Part shown: positions 53,013 through 61,966 of the stretch, piece after piece | How positions within the stretch are numbered: position 1 is the first letter of the stretch | Layout of the letters: every line of letters begins with the position of its first letter | Source of the DNA: CAKSEI01 sp964403505 | Lineage (GTDB): Bacteria; Bacillota; Clostridia; Oscillospirales; CAG-272 | Length of the DNA: 64,000 bases | Assembly (NCBI GenBank): GCA_964403505.1 | Contig: CAYOFP010000009.1 | Span: 1-64,000 of the forward strand | Direction of reading: 5' to 3' | Made by a program: the position numbers and the translations under genes | The notes under the pieces: model-generated | Database searches by the model: none | What the model was told of the DNA's origin: nothing | Seen by the model: only the letters and a program-made list of their open reading frames with translations

Positions 53013-53566
53013 CGGGATATGCGATATGCGGTTCCTTCTGCACTCATGCTGCCTCTCTTGCCGCACTGACGCTTTTATGCGAGGAAAGAGATATCATGCC
53101 GATACTCAGCTTCAACGCTGCATCAGTCGATACGAGATTCGGCGAGGCGAAGGAGTTTGTCGGGAAGGTAGAGAGCATATGCGGCAGGACTGCGGTAAAA
53201 ACCATAGAGGACGCAGAGCCGCTCGGTCCGAAAACGCCGCTGGATGCACTGATCATAGCGCCCTGCACGGGCAATACCCTTGCAAAGCTCGCTTGCGGCA
53301 TTACCGATACGCCTGTGACCATGGCGGCGAAGGCGCATTTGCGCTGTTCGCGGCCTTTGGTGATCGCACTTGCCTCAAATGACGCTATGGCGGGGAATCT
53401 GAAAAACATCGCTGTGCTCGCTGAAAAGAAAAACGTGTATTTCGTGCCGCTCAGGCAGGATGATACCGTAAACAAGCCGTATTCGCTCGTGGCGGACTTT
53501 CATCTGATCGAAGAAACGCTCGAAGCTGCCATGCGCGGAGAACAGATACGACCTCTTTTTATTTGA
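53009..53566 (+). CDS. dpaB: Dipicolinate synthase subunit B
   Basis: A 185-residue flavoprotein-like protein of the DpaB/SpoVFB family. It begins GYAICGSFCTHAASL, the usual N-terminal nucleotide-binding loop, followed by LIIAPCTGNTLAKLACGITDTPVTMAAKAHLR and RPLVIALASNDAMAGN, which are characteristic of the flavoprotein (phosphopantothenoylcysteine decarboxylase-like) fold of this subunit. It is coupled to dpaA by an ATGA overlap, and the two products are expected to act as one complex during late sporulation. A terminator-like hairpin within a dispersed repeat follows. Confidence 0.93.
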   Translation: MTGYAICGSFCTHAASLAALTLLCEERDIMPILSFNAASVDTRFGEAKEFVGKVESICGRTAVKTIEDAEPLGPKTPLDALIIAPCTGNTLAKLACGITDTPVTMAAKAHLRCSRPLVIALASNDAMAGNLKNIAVLAEKKNVYFVPLRQDDTVNKPYSLVADFHLIEETLEAAMRGEQIRPLFI

Positions 53567-53580
53567 CTGGCTCGTTTTTG

Positions 53581-53712
53581 CAGGGGAAACTTTTTTTAAA
53601 AAGTTTCCCCCGTACCCCTTTCAAAAACTTTTATGGGCGCAAGACTTGTCTTGCGCAGGGGAAAAGAACACCGCCTGTTTGAAATTTTTTGCGTAGCTTT
53701 TTTCAAAAAGCA
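53581..53712 (+). repeat. Dispersed intergenic repeat with terminator hairpin (copy A)
   Basis: It begins with a GGGGAAACTTTTT/AAAAAGTTTCCCC hairpin (53583-53611), then a conserved core CAAAAACTTTTATGGGCGC followed by AAGACTTGTCTTGCGC, itself a small hairpin. A related unit occurs at 62584-62719 with the core differing by few bases. Both sit directly after the last gene of an operon. Confidence 0.75.
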
Positions 53713-53725
53713 ATCTCCTTTGTGC

Positions 53726-53754
53726 TTGACTAATTTGTTGATTGGTGTTAAAAT
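53726..53754 (+). promoter_or_regulatory. Promoter of the LRR/SLH surface protein gene
   Basis: TTGACT (53726-53731), 17 bp, TAAAAT (53749-53754), followed by AAGGAG about 30 bp further on and the ATG at 53797. Confidence 0.7.
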
Positions 53755-53796
53755 TGATTATGGAAAATAATACTCTTGACAAGGAGAATCCCAAAA

Positions 53797-56259
53797 ATGA
53801 AAAAGATTATATCGTTGATCCTGGCTTTGGCAATGGTTATGACCATGCTCACGTTTATCGGTGTCGGCTCGTCTGCTGATTCGGCACCGTGCGGTGATGC
53901 GGCTGTATACTCGTTTGATGCCCAGACAGGCACGCTCACTATCTCGGGCACAGGTGCAACAGAGAACTATGCTGCCGGAAAACAGCCGTGGATTTCTGAG
54001 ATGAATTTAATAAAAAGCGTCGTTATCGGTGAAGGTATCACCGATATCGGTGATAGGTTATTCGACGGCGCATCGGCACTCGAGAGCGCCGAGCTCCCGA
54101 AGAGCCTCACGACGATAGGAAAAATGACGTTTCAGAACAGCGGACTGAAGAGCGTTGTGATACCTGAAAACGTAATTGCTATCGGCGCAGGTGCATTCAA
54201 GGGATGTGCTTCCATCGAGAGCGTTGTGCTGAACGAGGCGCTTGAATCTCTCGGTATTCAGGTATTTTTGGGTTGTGCATTCAAGAGTATTTACGTATAT
54301 GAAAAACTTACGGATATCGGCTCTGCCGCTATCGGCTACAAGACGACAAAAGATAAGGTCGAGGGTTTTGTCCTCTACGCCGTGGAGGAAAGTCCGGCGA
54401 TACAGTGGGCAGTAAAAAACAATATCGCATATGAAATATTTGTTCCCGACGTTGCCTCCGGAGAATTCGAGAGCGGCGCAAAATGGGTCGTATACGATGA
54501 CGGCGTGCTCGCCATCACCGGTAACGGATCTATGGATCTTGTTAAGGGTGAGGAGATACCGTGGGAAGAGCATAATGATTTAATAAACGAACTGAAGATC
54601 GGCTCAGGCGTCAGCAACATTTGTCCGCTTGCTTTCAGGGGTAAGGATTTCTCTGCTATATCGGTCGAGGATTCCGGGTATTTCGTTTACGCTGATGGCG
54701 CTATCTACTCGAAGGATATGACGAAGCTCGTATGCCTTTTTGAAGGCAATGCGGTTGATACTGAGGTGATCGGCTCTTATGCCGTATGCGGCGGTAAGGA
54801 TTACCGTGTGCCGAACTCAGTCAAGACGATCGAGGACAATGCGATCGGCTATGACGAAAACGGCGAAAAGATAGCTGACTTTATCATAACAGCTGATCCT
54901 GCAAGCTGTGCAAAGGATTATGCCGAGAAGAACGGATTTACCTTTATGCCCGTCGTTAAATACACCGATAGTAAAACAGGCATCTGCATCGAGGCCATCG
55001 GCGACGAATTTATCGGTGCGGATATCAAGGTAAGCGATGTAACAAACGAAAGCGATGATATCAAGGCGGATATTTCCGATGCTGTCGTATACAACCTGGA
55101 TCTCGGCGTCAGTTCCGATGCCGAATATATCATAAGCGTTCCTCTGCCGGAAGGTATGGGGGAGAAAGCATCAATTGCAGTGGTGAACGAGACCGGATAT
55201 CTTAAACTGAATACCGTAAACGATGGTAAAACACTCACAGCAAAGACAAATGTCAAAGGTAAGATGATCATTACCGAGTGTAGTATATCCCTTGTCAACT
55301 TCTATTCGGAGGACGGCGAGACGCTGTATCAGAGCGTCACTGTTTTAAACGGTGCAAGGCCTGTTTATACAGGCGAACCCCCGATAAAAGAGGCTGACGA
55401 AACGGCAAAGTACGTCTTCTACGGCTGGGGTGCGGATCTTGATGACATCAAGGGTGATACGGATTTATATGCACATTTCATGGCTCTGCCGTCTGATAAA
55501 AAGGTAACTTATGTAAACGGCGATGTGATTCTTTACGAGACAACGGTCGAGCACGGTGCACCCGTAAATTATGTCGGGGCTATTCCTACTAAGGAGTCTG
55601 TCGGCAGTGTGAACTATGCTTTTGAATGTTGGCAAAGCGATAGCGGCTGTGACGAGGACTGCATTACGGAGGCCACCGTCTTTTCCCCGGTATTCAAGCA
55701 GATATACAACAATCCCTTTAAGGATATCGACCCGACAAATTGGTATGGCGATGCGGTAGAGTATGTCGTGACGAGAGGCCTTATGAGCGGTATGAGTCCG
55801 ACGACATTCGAGCCTCAGACCCAGACTAGCAGAGGTATGCTTGTGACTGTGCTTTACAATATTCAGGGCAGACCTAATGTAACAGAGGTCGAAGCACCGT
55901 TTACCGATATTGGGCAGACCTGGTACACCGACGCTGTCAAGTGGGCATATTCCGAGAATATCGTCAGCGGCATGAGCGAGACTGTATTCGCTCCCAATGA
56001 TATTATCACGAGAGAGCAGTTTGCCGTTATACTTTACAATTACGCAAAATTCTGCGACCGAGATGTGAGCGAGCTCGATGCATTTGAGCGTTTTGACGAT
56101 TCGGGAGATACATCCGCATGGGCATTCACGGCGATGCGCTGGGCGGTCAAGGCAGGATATATTACCGGTATGTCAGAGACGATACTGAGTCCGCGCACAG
56201 GCTCGACAAGAGCGCAGATGGCATCTATCCTTATGAGATACCTCTCGGACGGGGAATGA
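53797..56259 (+). CDS. S-layer-homology surface protein with leucine-rich repeats
   Basis: The ATG at 53797 (820 residues) follows AAGGAG; a TTG at 53776 lies inside that site and is rejected. It has a signal peptide of about 28 residues (ending GSSADS). The N-terminal domain CGDAAVYSFDAQTGTLTISG resembles the start of the protein at 49242, followed by BspA/LRR_5 repeats (about 70-200) and a second such unit (about 225-370). Two InlB-type beta-grasp repeats lie at about 500-630 (VNFYSEDGETLYQSVTVLNG; VTYVNGDVILYETTVEHG). Three SLH domains lie from about 638 to the end (NPFKDIDPTNWYGDAVEYV; FTDIGQTWYTDAVKWAYSEN; FDDSGDTSAWAFTAMRWAV). The SLH domains should bind cell-wall polymer. It is a single-gene unit with its own promoter and terminator, and a likely adhesin. 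Confidence 0.92.
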   Translation: MKKIISLILALAMVMTMLTFIGVGSSADSAPCGDAAVYSFDAQTGTLTISGTGATENYAAGKQPWISEMNLIKSVVIGEGITDIGDRLFDGASALESAELPKSLTTIGKMTFQNSGLKSVVIPENVIAIGAGAFKGCASIESVVLNEALESLGIQVFLGCAFKSIYVYEKLTDIGSAAIGYKTTKDKVEGFVLYAVEESPAIQWAVKNNIAYEIFVPDVASGEFESGAKWVVYDDGVLAITGNGSMDLVKGEEIPWEEHNDLINELKIGSGVSNICPLAFRGKDFSAISVEDSGYFVYADGAIYSKDMTKLVCLFEGNAVDTEVIGSYAVCGGKDYRVPNSVKTIEDNAIGYDENGEKIADFIITADPASCAKDYAEKNGFTFMPVVKYTDSKTGICIEAIGDEFIGADIKVSDVTNESDDIKADISDAVVYNLDLGVSSDAEYIISVPLPEGMGEKASIAVVNETGYLKLNTVNDGKTLTAKTNVKGKMIITECSISLVNFYSEDGETLYQSVTVLNGARPVYTGEPPIKEADETAKYVFYGWGADLDDIKGDTDLYAHFMALPSDKKVTYVNGDVILYETTVEHGAPVNYVGAIPTKESVGSVNYAFECWQSDSGCDEDCITEATVFSPVFKQIYNNPFKDIDPTNWYGDAVEYVVTRGLMSGMSPTTFEPQTQTSRGMLVTVLYNIQGRPNVTEVEAPFTDIGQTWYTDAVKWAYSENIVSGMSETVFAPNDIITREQFAVILYNYAKFCDRDVSELDAFERFDDSGDTSAWAFTAMRWAVKAGYITGMSETILSPRTGSTRAQMASILMRYLSDGE

Positions 56260-56276
56260 GCCGATCAACAGATAAA

Positions 56277-56312
56277 ACAAGGGGCTGTCTTAATGCGACA
56301 GCCCCTGTTGTC
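56277..56312 (+). terminator. Terminator after the SLH protein gene
   Basis: GGGGCTGTC (56281-56289) pairs with GACAGCCCC (56297-56305), extended by CAA/TTG, followed by TGTTGTCGTGCTT. Confidence 0.75.
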
Positions 56313-56386
56313 GTGCTTACACAAATTCGGGCGCAAATTTTGTGCAACTTTTTTTTGAGCGTTTATATACAAAACGAATTGAATAT

Positions 56387-56480
56387 GGTATAATATGCTA
56401 GGAGCACAAGAGCATATTGCTCTTGTGCGGGCGCATTTGCGCCACACTATCTGCCGAGCGGACAGTGTGTATATTATACC
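56387..56480. repeat. 94-bp inverted-repeat element carrying GGTATAATAT ends
   Basis: GGTATAATAT at 56387-56396 is the reverse complement of 56471-56480. Between them are two hairpins, GAGCACAAGAGC/GCTCTTGTGC and CACACTATC.../GGACAGTGTG. A third copy of the 10-mer lies at 56537-56546 in the first orientation. Each copy contains a TATAAT preceded by TG, an extended -10. The 323-bp gap 56260-56582 holds only the terminator, this element and the promoter; nothing else is seen. Confidence 0.5.
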
Positions 56481-56534
56481 GATATCGGCTGTCGCACGCC
56501 GTGCGACGGAAAATCGAAGATTTTGCGCCGATTG

Positions 56535-56544
56535 ATGGTATAAT
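56535..56544 (+). promoter_or_regulatory. Extended -10 promoter of the rlmB operon
   Basis: TGGTATAAT (TATAAT at 56539-56544, TG in front) lies about 39 bp before the ATG at 56583; no good -35 box is seen, as is common for extended -10 promoters. Confidence 0.55.
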
Positions 56545-56582
56545 ATTCTATATAATTGTGATAATTGCGTGCGGAGACAGAA

Positions 56583-57362
56583 ATGTATAAAGAGCATAAC
56601 CGAAAAAAAGCATTTGATGCGCCGAATATACCGGAAAACACGGTCATCGGAAGAAATGCCGTGACCGAGCTTTTAAAAAGCGGCAGGAGCGTCGACAAGC
56701 TCATGATCGCTACCGGCTCGGATACCGGCTCGATCACCGTCATAGAGGCTATGGCGAGAAGTGCCGGGATACCGGTTCTGCATGTGCAGCGGGCGAAGCT
56801 CGATTCTCTCTCGGGCGGTGCAAATCATCAGGGCGTCGTCGCAATGGCGGCATGCGCAGAATACTGCACGGTCGATGATATTCTCGCTATCGCTGAAGAG
56901 CGTGGGGAAGACCCTTTTATCATGATATGTGACAATATCGAAGATCCGCATAACCTTGGCGCATTGATACGGTGTGCCGAGGGTGCCGGCGTTCACGGGG
57001 TGATCATCCCGAAGCGCCATGGATGCGGCATAACGCCCGTGGTGGAAAAGTGCTCCGCCGGTGCGTGCGAGCATATGGCGATCTCCAAGGTCACGAACAT
57101 TGCTGTGACGGTAGATGAGCTCAAAAAGCGCGGTCTTTGGATATACGCAGCCGAGGCGGACGGTTCTGATCTTTACGAGACGTCATTGACAGGCCCTGCT
57201 GCCTTTGTGATGGGCAGTGAGGGGTTCGGTGTCTCGCGTCTTGTGCGTGAAAAATGTGATTTTACAATATCCATACCGATGCACGGAAAGGTGAATTCCT
57301 TCAATGTATCGTGCGCCGGCGCAGTCATACTGTGCGAGGCGGCAAAACAGAGAAACAGTTAA
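56583..57362 (+). CDS. rlmB: 23S rRNA 2'-O-ribose methyltransferase, TrmH/RlmB family
   Basis: A 259-residue SPOUT methyltransferase. The ATG at 56583 follows GGAG; an upstream TTG in frame is unlikely. The N-terminus holds the RlmB-type substrate-binding domain (VIGRNAVTELLKSG; ILHVQRAKLDSL-like; NHQGVVAM). The SPOUT knot shows all three motifs: CDNIEDPHNLGALIRCAEGAG, FVMGSEGFGVSRLVREKCD and SIPMHGKVNSFNVSCAGAVIL. It probably methylates the ribose of a guanosine in the peptidyl-transferase region of 23S rRNA, although tRNA-type paralogues exist. It starts an operon-like run, with the next gene 15 bp downstream. Confidence 0.88.
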   Translation: MYKEHNRKKAFDAPNIPENTVIGRNAVTELLKSGRSVDKLMIATGSDTGSITVIEAMARSAGIPVLHVQRAKLDSLSGGANHQGVVAMAACAEYCTVDDILAIAEERGEDPFIMICDNIEDPHNLGALIRCAEGAGVHGVIIPKRHGCGITPVVEKCSAGACEHMAISKVTNIAVTVDELKKRGLWIYAAEADGSDLYETSLTGPAAFVMGSEGFGVSRLVREKCDFTISIPMHGKVNSFNVSCAGAVILCEAAKQRNS

Positions 57363-57377
57363 ACGGAGACGTGCTTT

Positions 57378-60116
57378 ATGGAAAACAAAAACGAAATGAC
57401 ACCTCAAGAGCTTCTTGCTAAGTTAAAGGAATCAATAAAAAACGATCCTGCTCCTGAAAATGAGGCAAGCACTGCACAAGAAATATCTGAGTTGTCCGAC
57501 GATGAGATAATACGGTCGTACGAGGAGGCGCAGAAGGAAAAATCTGCACCGTCTGTTGTATATCATTTTTCCGTTCGCCGAAAAGAAGCTGCACCCGCTC
57601 CCGAGGAGCCGGTGGCACAGGATGAAGAGGCTGAAGAGCCGACGGACGGGATGATCCCCCCGTCGGATATCGAGATAGAAACGCCGGCAGTCGAGGCAAG
57701 CGCCCCGGTCGACATGATGAAGGACTTTATGTCTGATGACGAAATCGCCGATATGCAGAGATTTGCGGCAATGCCGGGTGCTGACGAAATAGCGCAGAAG
57801 GCGAAGCAGCTCGCATCAGAGGCGGAAGAAGGTAACGAGGAAGAAGTACTGTCACTTTCTGACGAGATCGAGCTTGATTACATCGAGCTGGAAGAGGACG
57901 ATAACACATCCGATGCTGTGAGCGCAGACGATGAGATAAAAATGAACATCACACCCGATGAAGCATCAAAGCGCAATGCCATGGATTTTATATCCTCTCT
58001 CACAAAAAAGGCGGCGAGCAATGCGGCAGATGCGGCGACGGTTGCAGGTGAAGCTGCGATCGGTGCAGCAAGTGCCACGGCTGAAGCTGCAAATGATGCG
58101 GCCGGTGCCGTCGAGCAAAGTGTCGAGGAATTCGACGATGTCGATGTGAACCTCATGATCGCATTCGGCATGGAGGACCGCCTGAAGGAGACTGTCGGAG
58201 CAGAGGAAGCGCAGAAAATCGCAAAACAGGCGGACAACGAAGCAAAGAATTTCACGAATACCGATATTTTCAAGACGGTGAACGAGGAGGAAAAGCCAGT
58301 CACCGAATTTACCGATAATTCTCAGATAAAGACGATCTTCGCCGCATATAAAACGCGTTACAGAAAGCTTATCATGAAGATCGGGGCATCCGTTCTCATA
58401 ACGCTGTTTCTCTTTTTCTTTGAGAATCTGTCGTTTATCGGCGTGACGCTCCCGGGCGCATTGAATCCCGGATTTTACCCTATCGTCAATATCATGGTAG
58501 GCTTGCAGATGCTCGTGTTTTCCTGTGCGCTCGTCTGGGACGGCATCAAGCGGAGCGTAAATGCTCTGCTCGCCAAAAAACCGATACCGGAAAGTGCGAC
58601 TGCGCTTATGCTGATATTCGCACTGATATATCAGCTGCTGACCTTAGCATTTGCCCGGGACAATATCAATACATTTAATCTTCCCGTATCTTTTGCTGTG
58701 CTTTTCACTTTGATCGGTGAGTTCCTTTCTCTGAAGCGTGAGATATTCTCATTCAACATTGCGGCATCTAAAAAGGTTAAGTACACACTCGAGTCGGTGT
58801 CGGAGGATGACTGTATCGAGGAGAGGGAAACATTCTCCTATTTCTTCGGCGACGATCTGACAGACGAGGCTGAAGAGACTGATTTAAGTAAAAGTGAGAT
58901 CTTAGAGGGCGAGGAACCCGGTGAGATCGTAGAGGAGGCGACAGAGTCCGAAAAGGACGAGAGCCGCCCTGTATATAAGATGAAGAAGGGGGCATTTATT
59001 GACGGCTTCTTTGAGCGTATGAACAGATACCCTTCTTATAAAGCCGTGCTCGGATTTATCATTCCTGTATTCGCTATCGTGTCGGTGCTGTTTTTCATAC
59101 TCGGCTTTGTCCGTACAGGAGATATTACGGGCGCTATCCGCATGGGATATATCGCACTTGTTATGTGTACGCCTGCGGCAATGTTCATTTCCTTTGATTA
59201 CCCTGCGTATAAGGCAAGCAAAAACGCATTTGAAAACGAAAGCGCCATCATCGGCGAGGCGGCGGCAGAGGAATACCTCGATGCGGCTATCATGACCTTT
59301 GAGGATAAGGATATCTTCCCGTCGCGGGGCGTTAAGGTCAAGAGTATCAAGGTGTACGGCTCGCACCGTATCGACCGTGTGGTATTCAACGCTGCAAATA
59401 TTTTCCGTAAATACGGAGGTCCGCTTTCCTCTGTTTTCAACAAGGCGACACTCGAGCTCGGTACGACCGACGAGGTGTTCTTCGGCACAGTCGAGGATGA
59501 CGGCATTGAGGCTATGGTCTCGGGTTCTCACATCTATCTCGGCACGACGGACTATCTGCGCCGCAAGAGCTATGAGCCTGTGATCGATGACGAGGATGAG
59601 GTTGTCGAGGGCAATGGCGGAATCTGCATTATGTTTATGGCAATCGAGGATGAGATCGCGGCGAAATTCTATGTCGAGTACACACTCGATGCGGAATTTG
59701 AGAACATTTTGCGTGCGCTCTACTCATCGGGAATCTGCATCGCTGTCCGTACGTATGATCCCAATATCAGCGATAGGATGCTCAATCTGCTTTTGCGCTA
59801 TGAGCAGTATCCCGTCAAGGTTATCAAGACGAGAAGCGAGGACAATGTCAATATTGCAAAGGAGCATGCGCAGAGCGGCGTGGTCTCCCGCCGTTCGGTG
59901 AAGGATATGCTCCGTGCTTTCATGAGCTGTGACAAGGTGCTTCGTGCGATAAAGAGTGCGACGGCGCTTAAGATAGCGTCTATGGCAGTAGCCCTTATCG
60001 TGCTGTTTATCGTGCTGATGTTCGGAGCAGGCGCAGGCGTTGCGTCCGTATATGCTGTGCTCTATCAGCTCTTTTGGATGATACCGCTCTTTATAATAGT
60101 GAGATTTTTAATTTGA
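57378..60116 (+). CDS. Large membrane protein resembling a catalytically dead P-type ATPase
   Basis: A 912-residue protein. Residues 1-320 are acidic and low-complexity, cytoplasmic. Membrane segments follow at about 333-353, 368-388, 405-425 and 430-450, then at about 550-600 (LGFIIPVFAIVSVLFFIL; YIALVMCTPAAMFISF). The next stretch parallels a P1B-type ATPase: CTPAAM for the CPC-type motif, MTFEDKDIFPSRGVKVKSI (Asp643) where VFDKTGTLT belongs, VEDDGIEAMVSGSHIYLGTTDYL like the nucleotide domain's GxGVEA...G..v.vGn, then YVEYTLDAEFENILRALYSSGICIAVRT for the hinge. Two terminal helices complete the layout. The DKTG is DKDI and the GDGxND loop is not visible, so pumping is unlikely. It lies between rlmB (15 bp) and a radical SAM gene (1-bp overlap). 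Function unknown. Confidence 0.75.
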   Translation: MENKNEMTPQELLAKLKESIKNDPAPENEASTAQEISELSDDEIIRSYEEAQKEKSAPSVVYHFSVRRKEAAPAPEEPVAQDEEAEEPTDGMIPPSDIEIETPAVEASAPVDMMKDFMSDDEIADMQRFAAMPGADEIAQKAKQLASEAEEGNEEEVLSLSDEIELDYIELEEDDNTSDAVSADDEIKMNITPDEASKRNAMDFISSLTKKAASNAADAATVAGEAAIGAASATAEAANDAAGAVEQSVEEFDDVDVNLMIAFGMEDRLKETVGAEEAQKIAKQADNEAKNFTNTDIFKTVNEEEKPVTEFTDNSQIKTIFAAYKTRYRKLIMKIGASVLITLFLFFFENLSFIGVTLPGALNPGFYPIVNIMVGLQMLVFSCALVWDGIKRSVNALLAKKPIPESATALMLIFALIYQLLTLAFARDNINTFNLPVSFAVLFTLIGEFLSLKREIFSFNIAASKKVKYTLESVSEDDCIEERETFSYFFGDDLTDEAEETDLSKSEILEGEEPGEIVEEATESEKDESRPVYKMKKGAFIDGFFERMNRYPSYKAVLGFIIPVFAIVSVLFFILGFVRTGDITGAIRMGYIALVMCTPAAMFISFDYPAYKASKNAFENESAIIGEAAAEEYLDAAIMTFEDKDIFPSRGVKVKSIKVYGSHRIDRVVFNAANIFRKYGGPLSSVFNKATLELGTTDEVFFGTVEDDGIEAMVSGSHIYLGTTDYLRRKSYEPVIDDEDEVVEGNGGICIMFMAIEDEIAAKFYVEYTLDAEFENILRALYSSGICIAVRTYDPNISDRMLNLLLRYEQYPVKVIKTRSEDNVNIAKEHAQSGVVSRRSVKDMLRAFMSCDKVLRAIKSATALKIASMAVALIVLFIVLMFGAGAGVASVYAVLYQLFWMIPLFIIVRFLI

Positions 60117-61966
60117 TGATTTCGGATAAGATTTTAAAAAGTGTCGAAAAGCCCGGCAGATACATAGGCGGCGAGTACGGCGAGATAATAAAAAACAAGG
60201 AGGAAGTAAAATGCCGATGGGCGTTTTGCTTCCCCGATACATATGAGATCGGAATGTCTAATCTCGGTGTACGGATACTTTATGGCGTGCTTAATCGTGA
60301 AAGCGACGTGTGGTGCGAGAGGGTATATGCGCCTTGGGTGGATATGGAAGAAAAAATGAGGGAGGGTAACATCCCTCTTTTTGCGCACGAATCGAAAGAT
60401 CCGGTAAGGGATTTTGATATTGTCGCATTCACCCTGCAATATGAGTTATGTTATACGAATGTCCTTTCTATGCTCGACCTTGCAGGAATACCGTTGCTGA
60501 GTGCAGAACGCGGTGAGGATGATCCTATTATTATTGGCGGCGGCCCTTGCACGTATAATTCTGAGCCGGTGGCAGATTTTTTTGATGTTTTCAGCATCGG
60601 CGAGGGCGAGGATGCTCTGCCTGAATTCGCGAGATTATATATTGATATGAAAGAAAGCGGCGCATACAACCGTGCGGACTTCCTGCACGAGGCGGCGAAG
60701 CTGCCGGGATTTTATGTGCCTTCGCTGTATGAAGTTTCCTATAACGCCGACGGTACGGTAAAGGAATATACGCCGATCTATGACGATATTCCGCGCCGGG
60801 TGACAAAGCGGATCATGAAGGATATGGACGAGAGTTACTTCCCTGATAAGTTCGTGATGCCGTATATCAAGACCGTGCACGATCGCATCATGCTCGAGGT
60901 ATACCGTGGCTGTATCCGTGGCTGCCGTTTCTGCCAGGCGGGCATGGTCTACCGCCCGATCAGGGAAAAGACGGTGGATAAGCTGAATGAACAGGCAAGA
61001 TGCCTGTATGATTCGACCGGCTATGACGAGATGTCACTTTCGTCTCTTTCTATCTCGGATTATTCGCATGTGGATGAGCTGACCGAGAAATTACTCGAAT
61101 GGACGGACGATGCGAATGTCAGTCTGTCCTTCCCGTCGCTGCGGCTCGATACGTTTACCCGTGCGCTCATGGACAGGATATCGTCCGTGCGCTCGAGCGG
61201 ACTTACCTTTGCGCCCGAGGCAGGCACGCAGAGACTGCGTGACGTTATAAATAAGAATGTTACCGAGGACGACCTCATGCGTGCGTGTGATGTTGCTTTC
61301 GGATATAATAAGACCTCGGTCAAGCTGTATTTCATGAACGGTCTGCCGACCGAGACGGATGAGGATATCGAGGGTATTGCCGACCTTGCGAAAAAGTGCA
61401 TTGAGCGGTATTATGAAAATCCAAATCGCTCGAAGGGGCGCAGTCCCGGGGTCACGGTCAGCGTCTCCTGCTTCATCCCGAAGCCGTTTACCGCATTTCA
61501 GTGGGAAGCGCAGGATTCCATTGCCGAGCTTGAGAGAAAGCAGATGCACCTCGCCTCAAAGATCCACGACCGCAAAATACGCTACAACTGGCACGGCGCA
61601 GAGCCGTCCAGAGTCGAGGCGGTTCTTGCCCGTGGAGACAGACGGCTCGGTGCGGCGATACTCGAGGCGTATCGTTTGGGTCAGAAGTTTGACAGCTGGG
61701 ATGAATTTTTCAATTATAATAATTGGTTGCTTGCGTTTGAGAAGACGGGCATTGACCCGTGGTTTTACGCCGAGCGCAAAAGAGAGTATGACGAGGTATT
61801 CCCGTGGGATATCATCGACTGCGGCGTGACGAAGGAGTTTCTCATGCGTGAGAACATGCGTGCGCACGAGGAAAAGACAACACCGAACTGCAAGGAAAAA
61901 TGCTCGGGATGCGGCGCAAACCGGCTTGGCGGAGAGAGAACATGGTGTACAAAAACCTGCGAATAG
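60116..61966 (+). CDS. TIGR03960-type B12-binding radical SAM protein
   Basis: The ATG at 60116 overlaps the previous stop (TGATG); an in-frame upstream ATG at 60074 lies inside the preceding gene and is rejected. The 616-residue product has an N-terminal cobalamin-binding-like region (CFPDTYEIGMSNLGVRILYGVLN; IIIGGGPCTYNSEPVADFFD; GEGEDALPEF) and a radical SAM core with the cluster motif CIRGCRFCQAG (CxxxCxxC), then LSSLSISDYSHVDEL, LRLDTFT and TFAPEAGTQRLRDVINK. The C-terminus is Cys-rich (CKEKCSGCG; CTKTC). This family is typically next to a DUF2344 protein, as here, and before ribosomal protein or RNase genes. The substrate is undetermined; tRNA or rRNA modification has been proposed from context. 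Confidence 0.9.
   Translation: MISDKILKSVEKPGRYIGGEYGEIIKNKEEVKCRWAFCFPDTYEIGMSNLGVRILYGVLNRESDVWCERVYAPWVDMEEKMREGNIPLFAHESKDPVRDFDIVAFTLQYELCYTNVLSMLDLAGIPLLSAERGEDDPIIIGGGPCTYNSEPVADFFDVFSIGEGEDALPEFARLYIDMKESGAYNRADFLHEAAKLPGFYVPSLYEVSYNADGTVKEYTPIYDDIPRRVTKRIMKDMDESYFPDKFVMPYIKTVHDRIMLEVYRGCIRGCRFCQAGMVYRPIREKTVDKLNEQARCLYDSTGYDEMSLSSLSISDYSHVDELTEKLLEWTDDANVSLSFPSLRLDTFTRALMDRISSVRSSGLTFAPEAGTQRLRDVINKNVTEDDLMRACDVAFGYNKTSVKLYFMNGLPTETDEDIEGIADLAKKCIERYYENPNRSKGRSPGVTVSVSCFIPKPFTAFQWEAQDSIAELERKQMHLASKIHDRKIRYNWHGAEPSRVEAVLARGDRRLGAAILEAYRLGQKFDSWDEFFNYNNWLLAFEKTGIDPWFYAERKREYDEVFPWDIIDCGVTKEFLMRENMRAHEEKTTPNCKEKCSGCGANRLGGERTWCTKTCE

Noticed and set aside
53776..53796. TTG start for the SLH protein
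   Set aside because: It overlaps the AAGGAG site serving ATG 53797, and the extra residues precede a normal signal peptide.
60074..60115. Upstream ATG for the radical SAM gene
   Set aside because: It lies inside the end of the preceding membrane-protein gene, and the extra residues do not match the family; ATG 60116 in a TGATG junction fits better.
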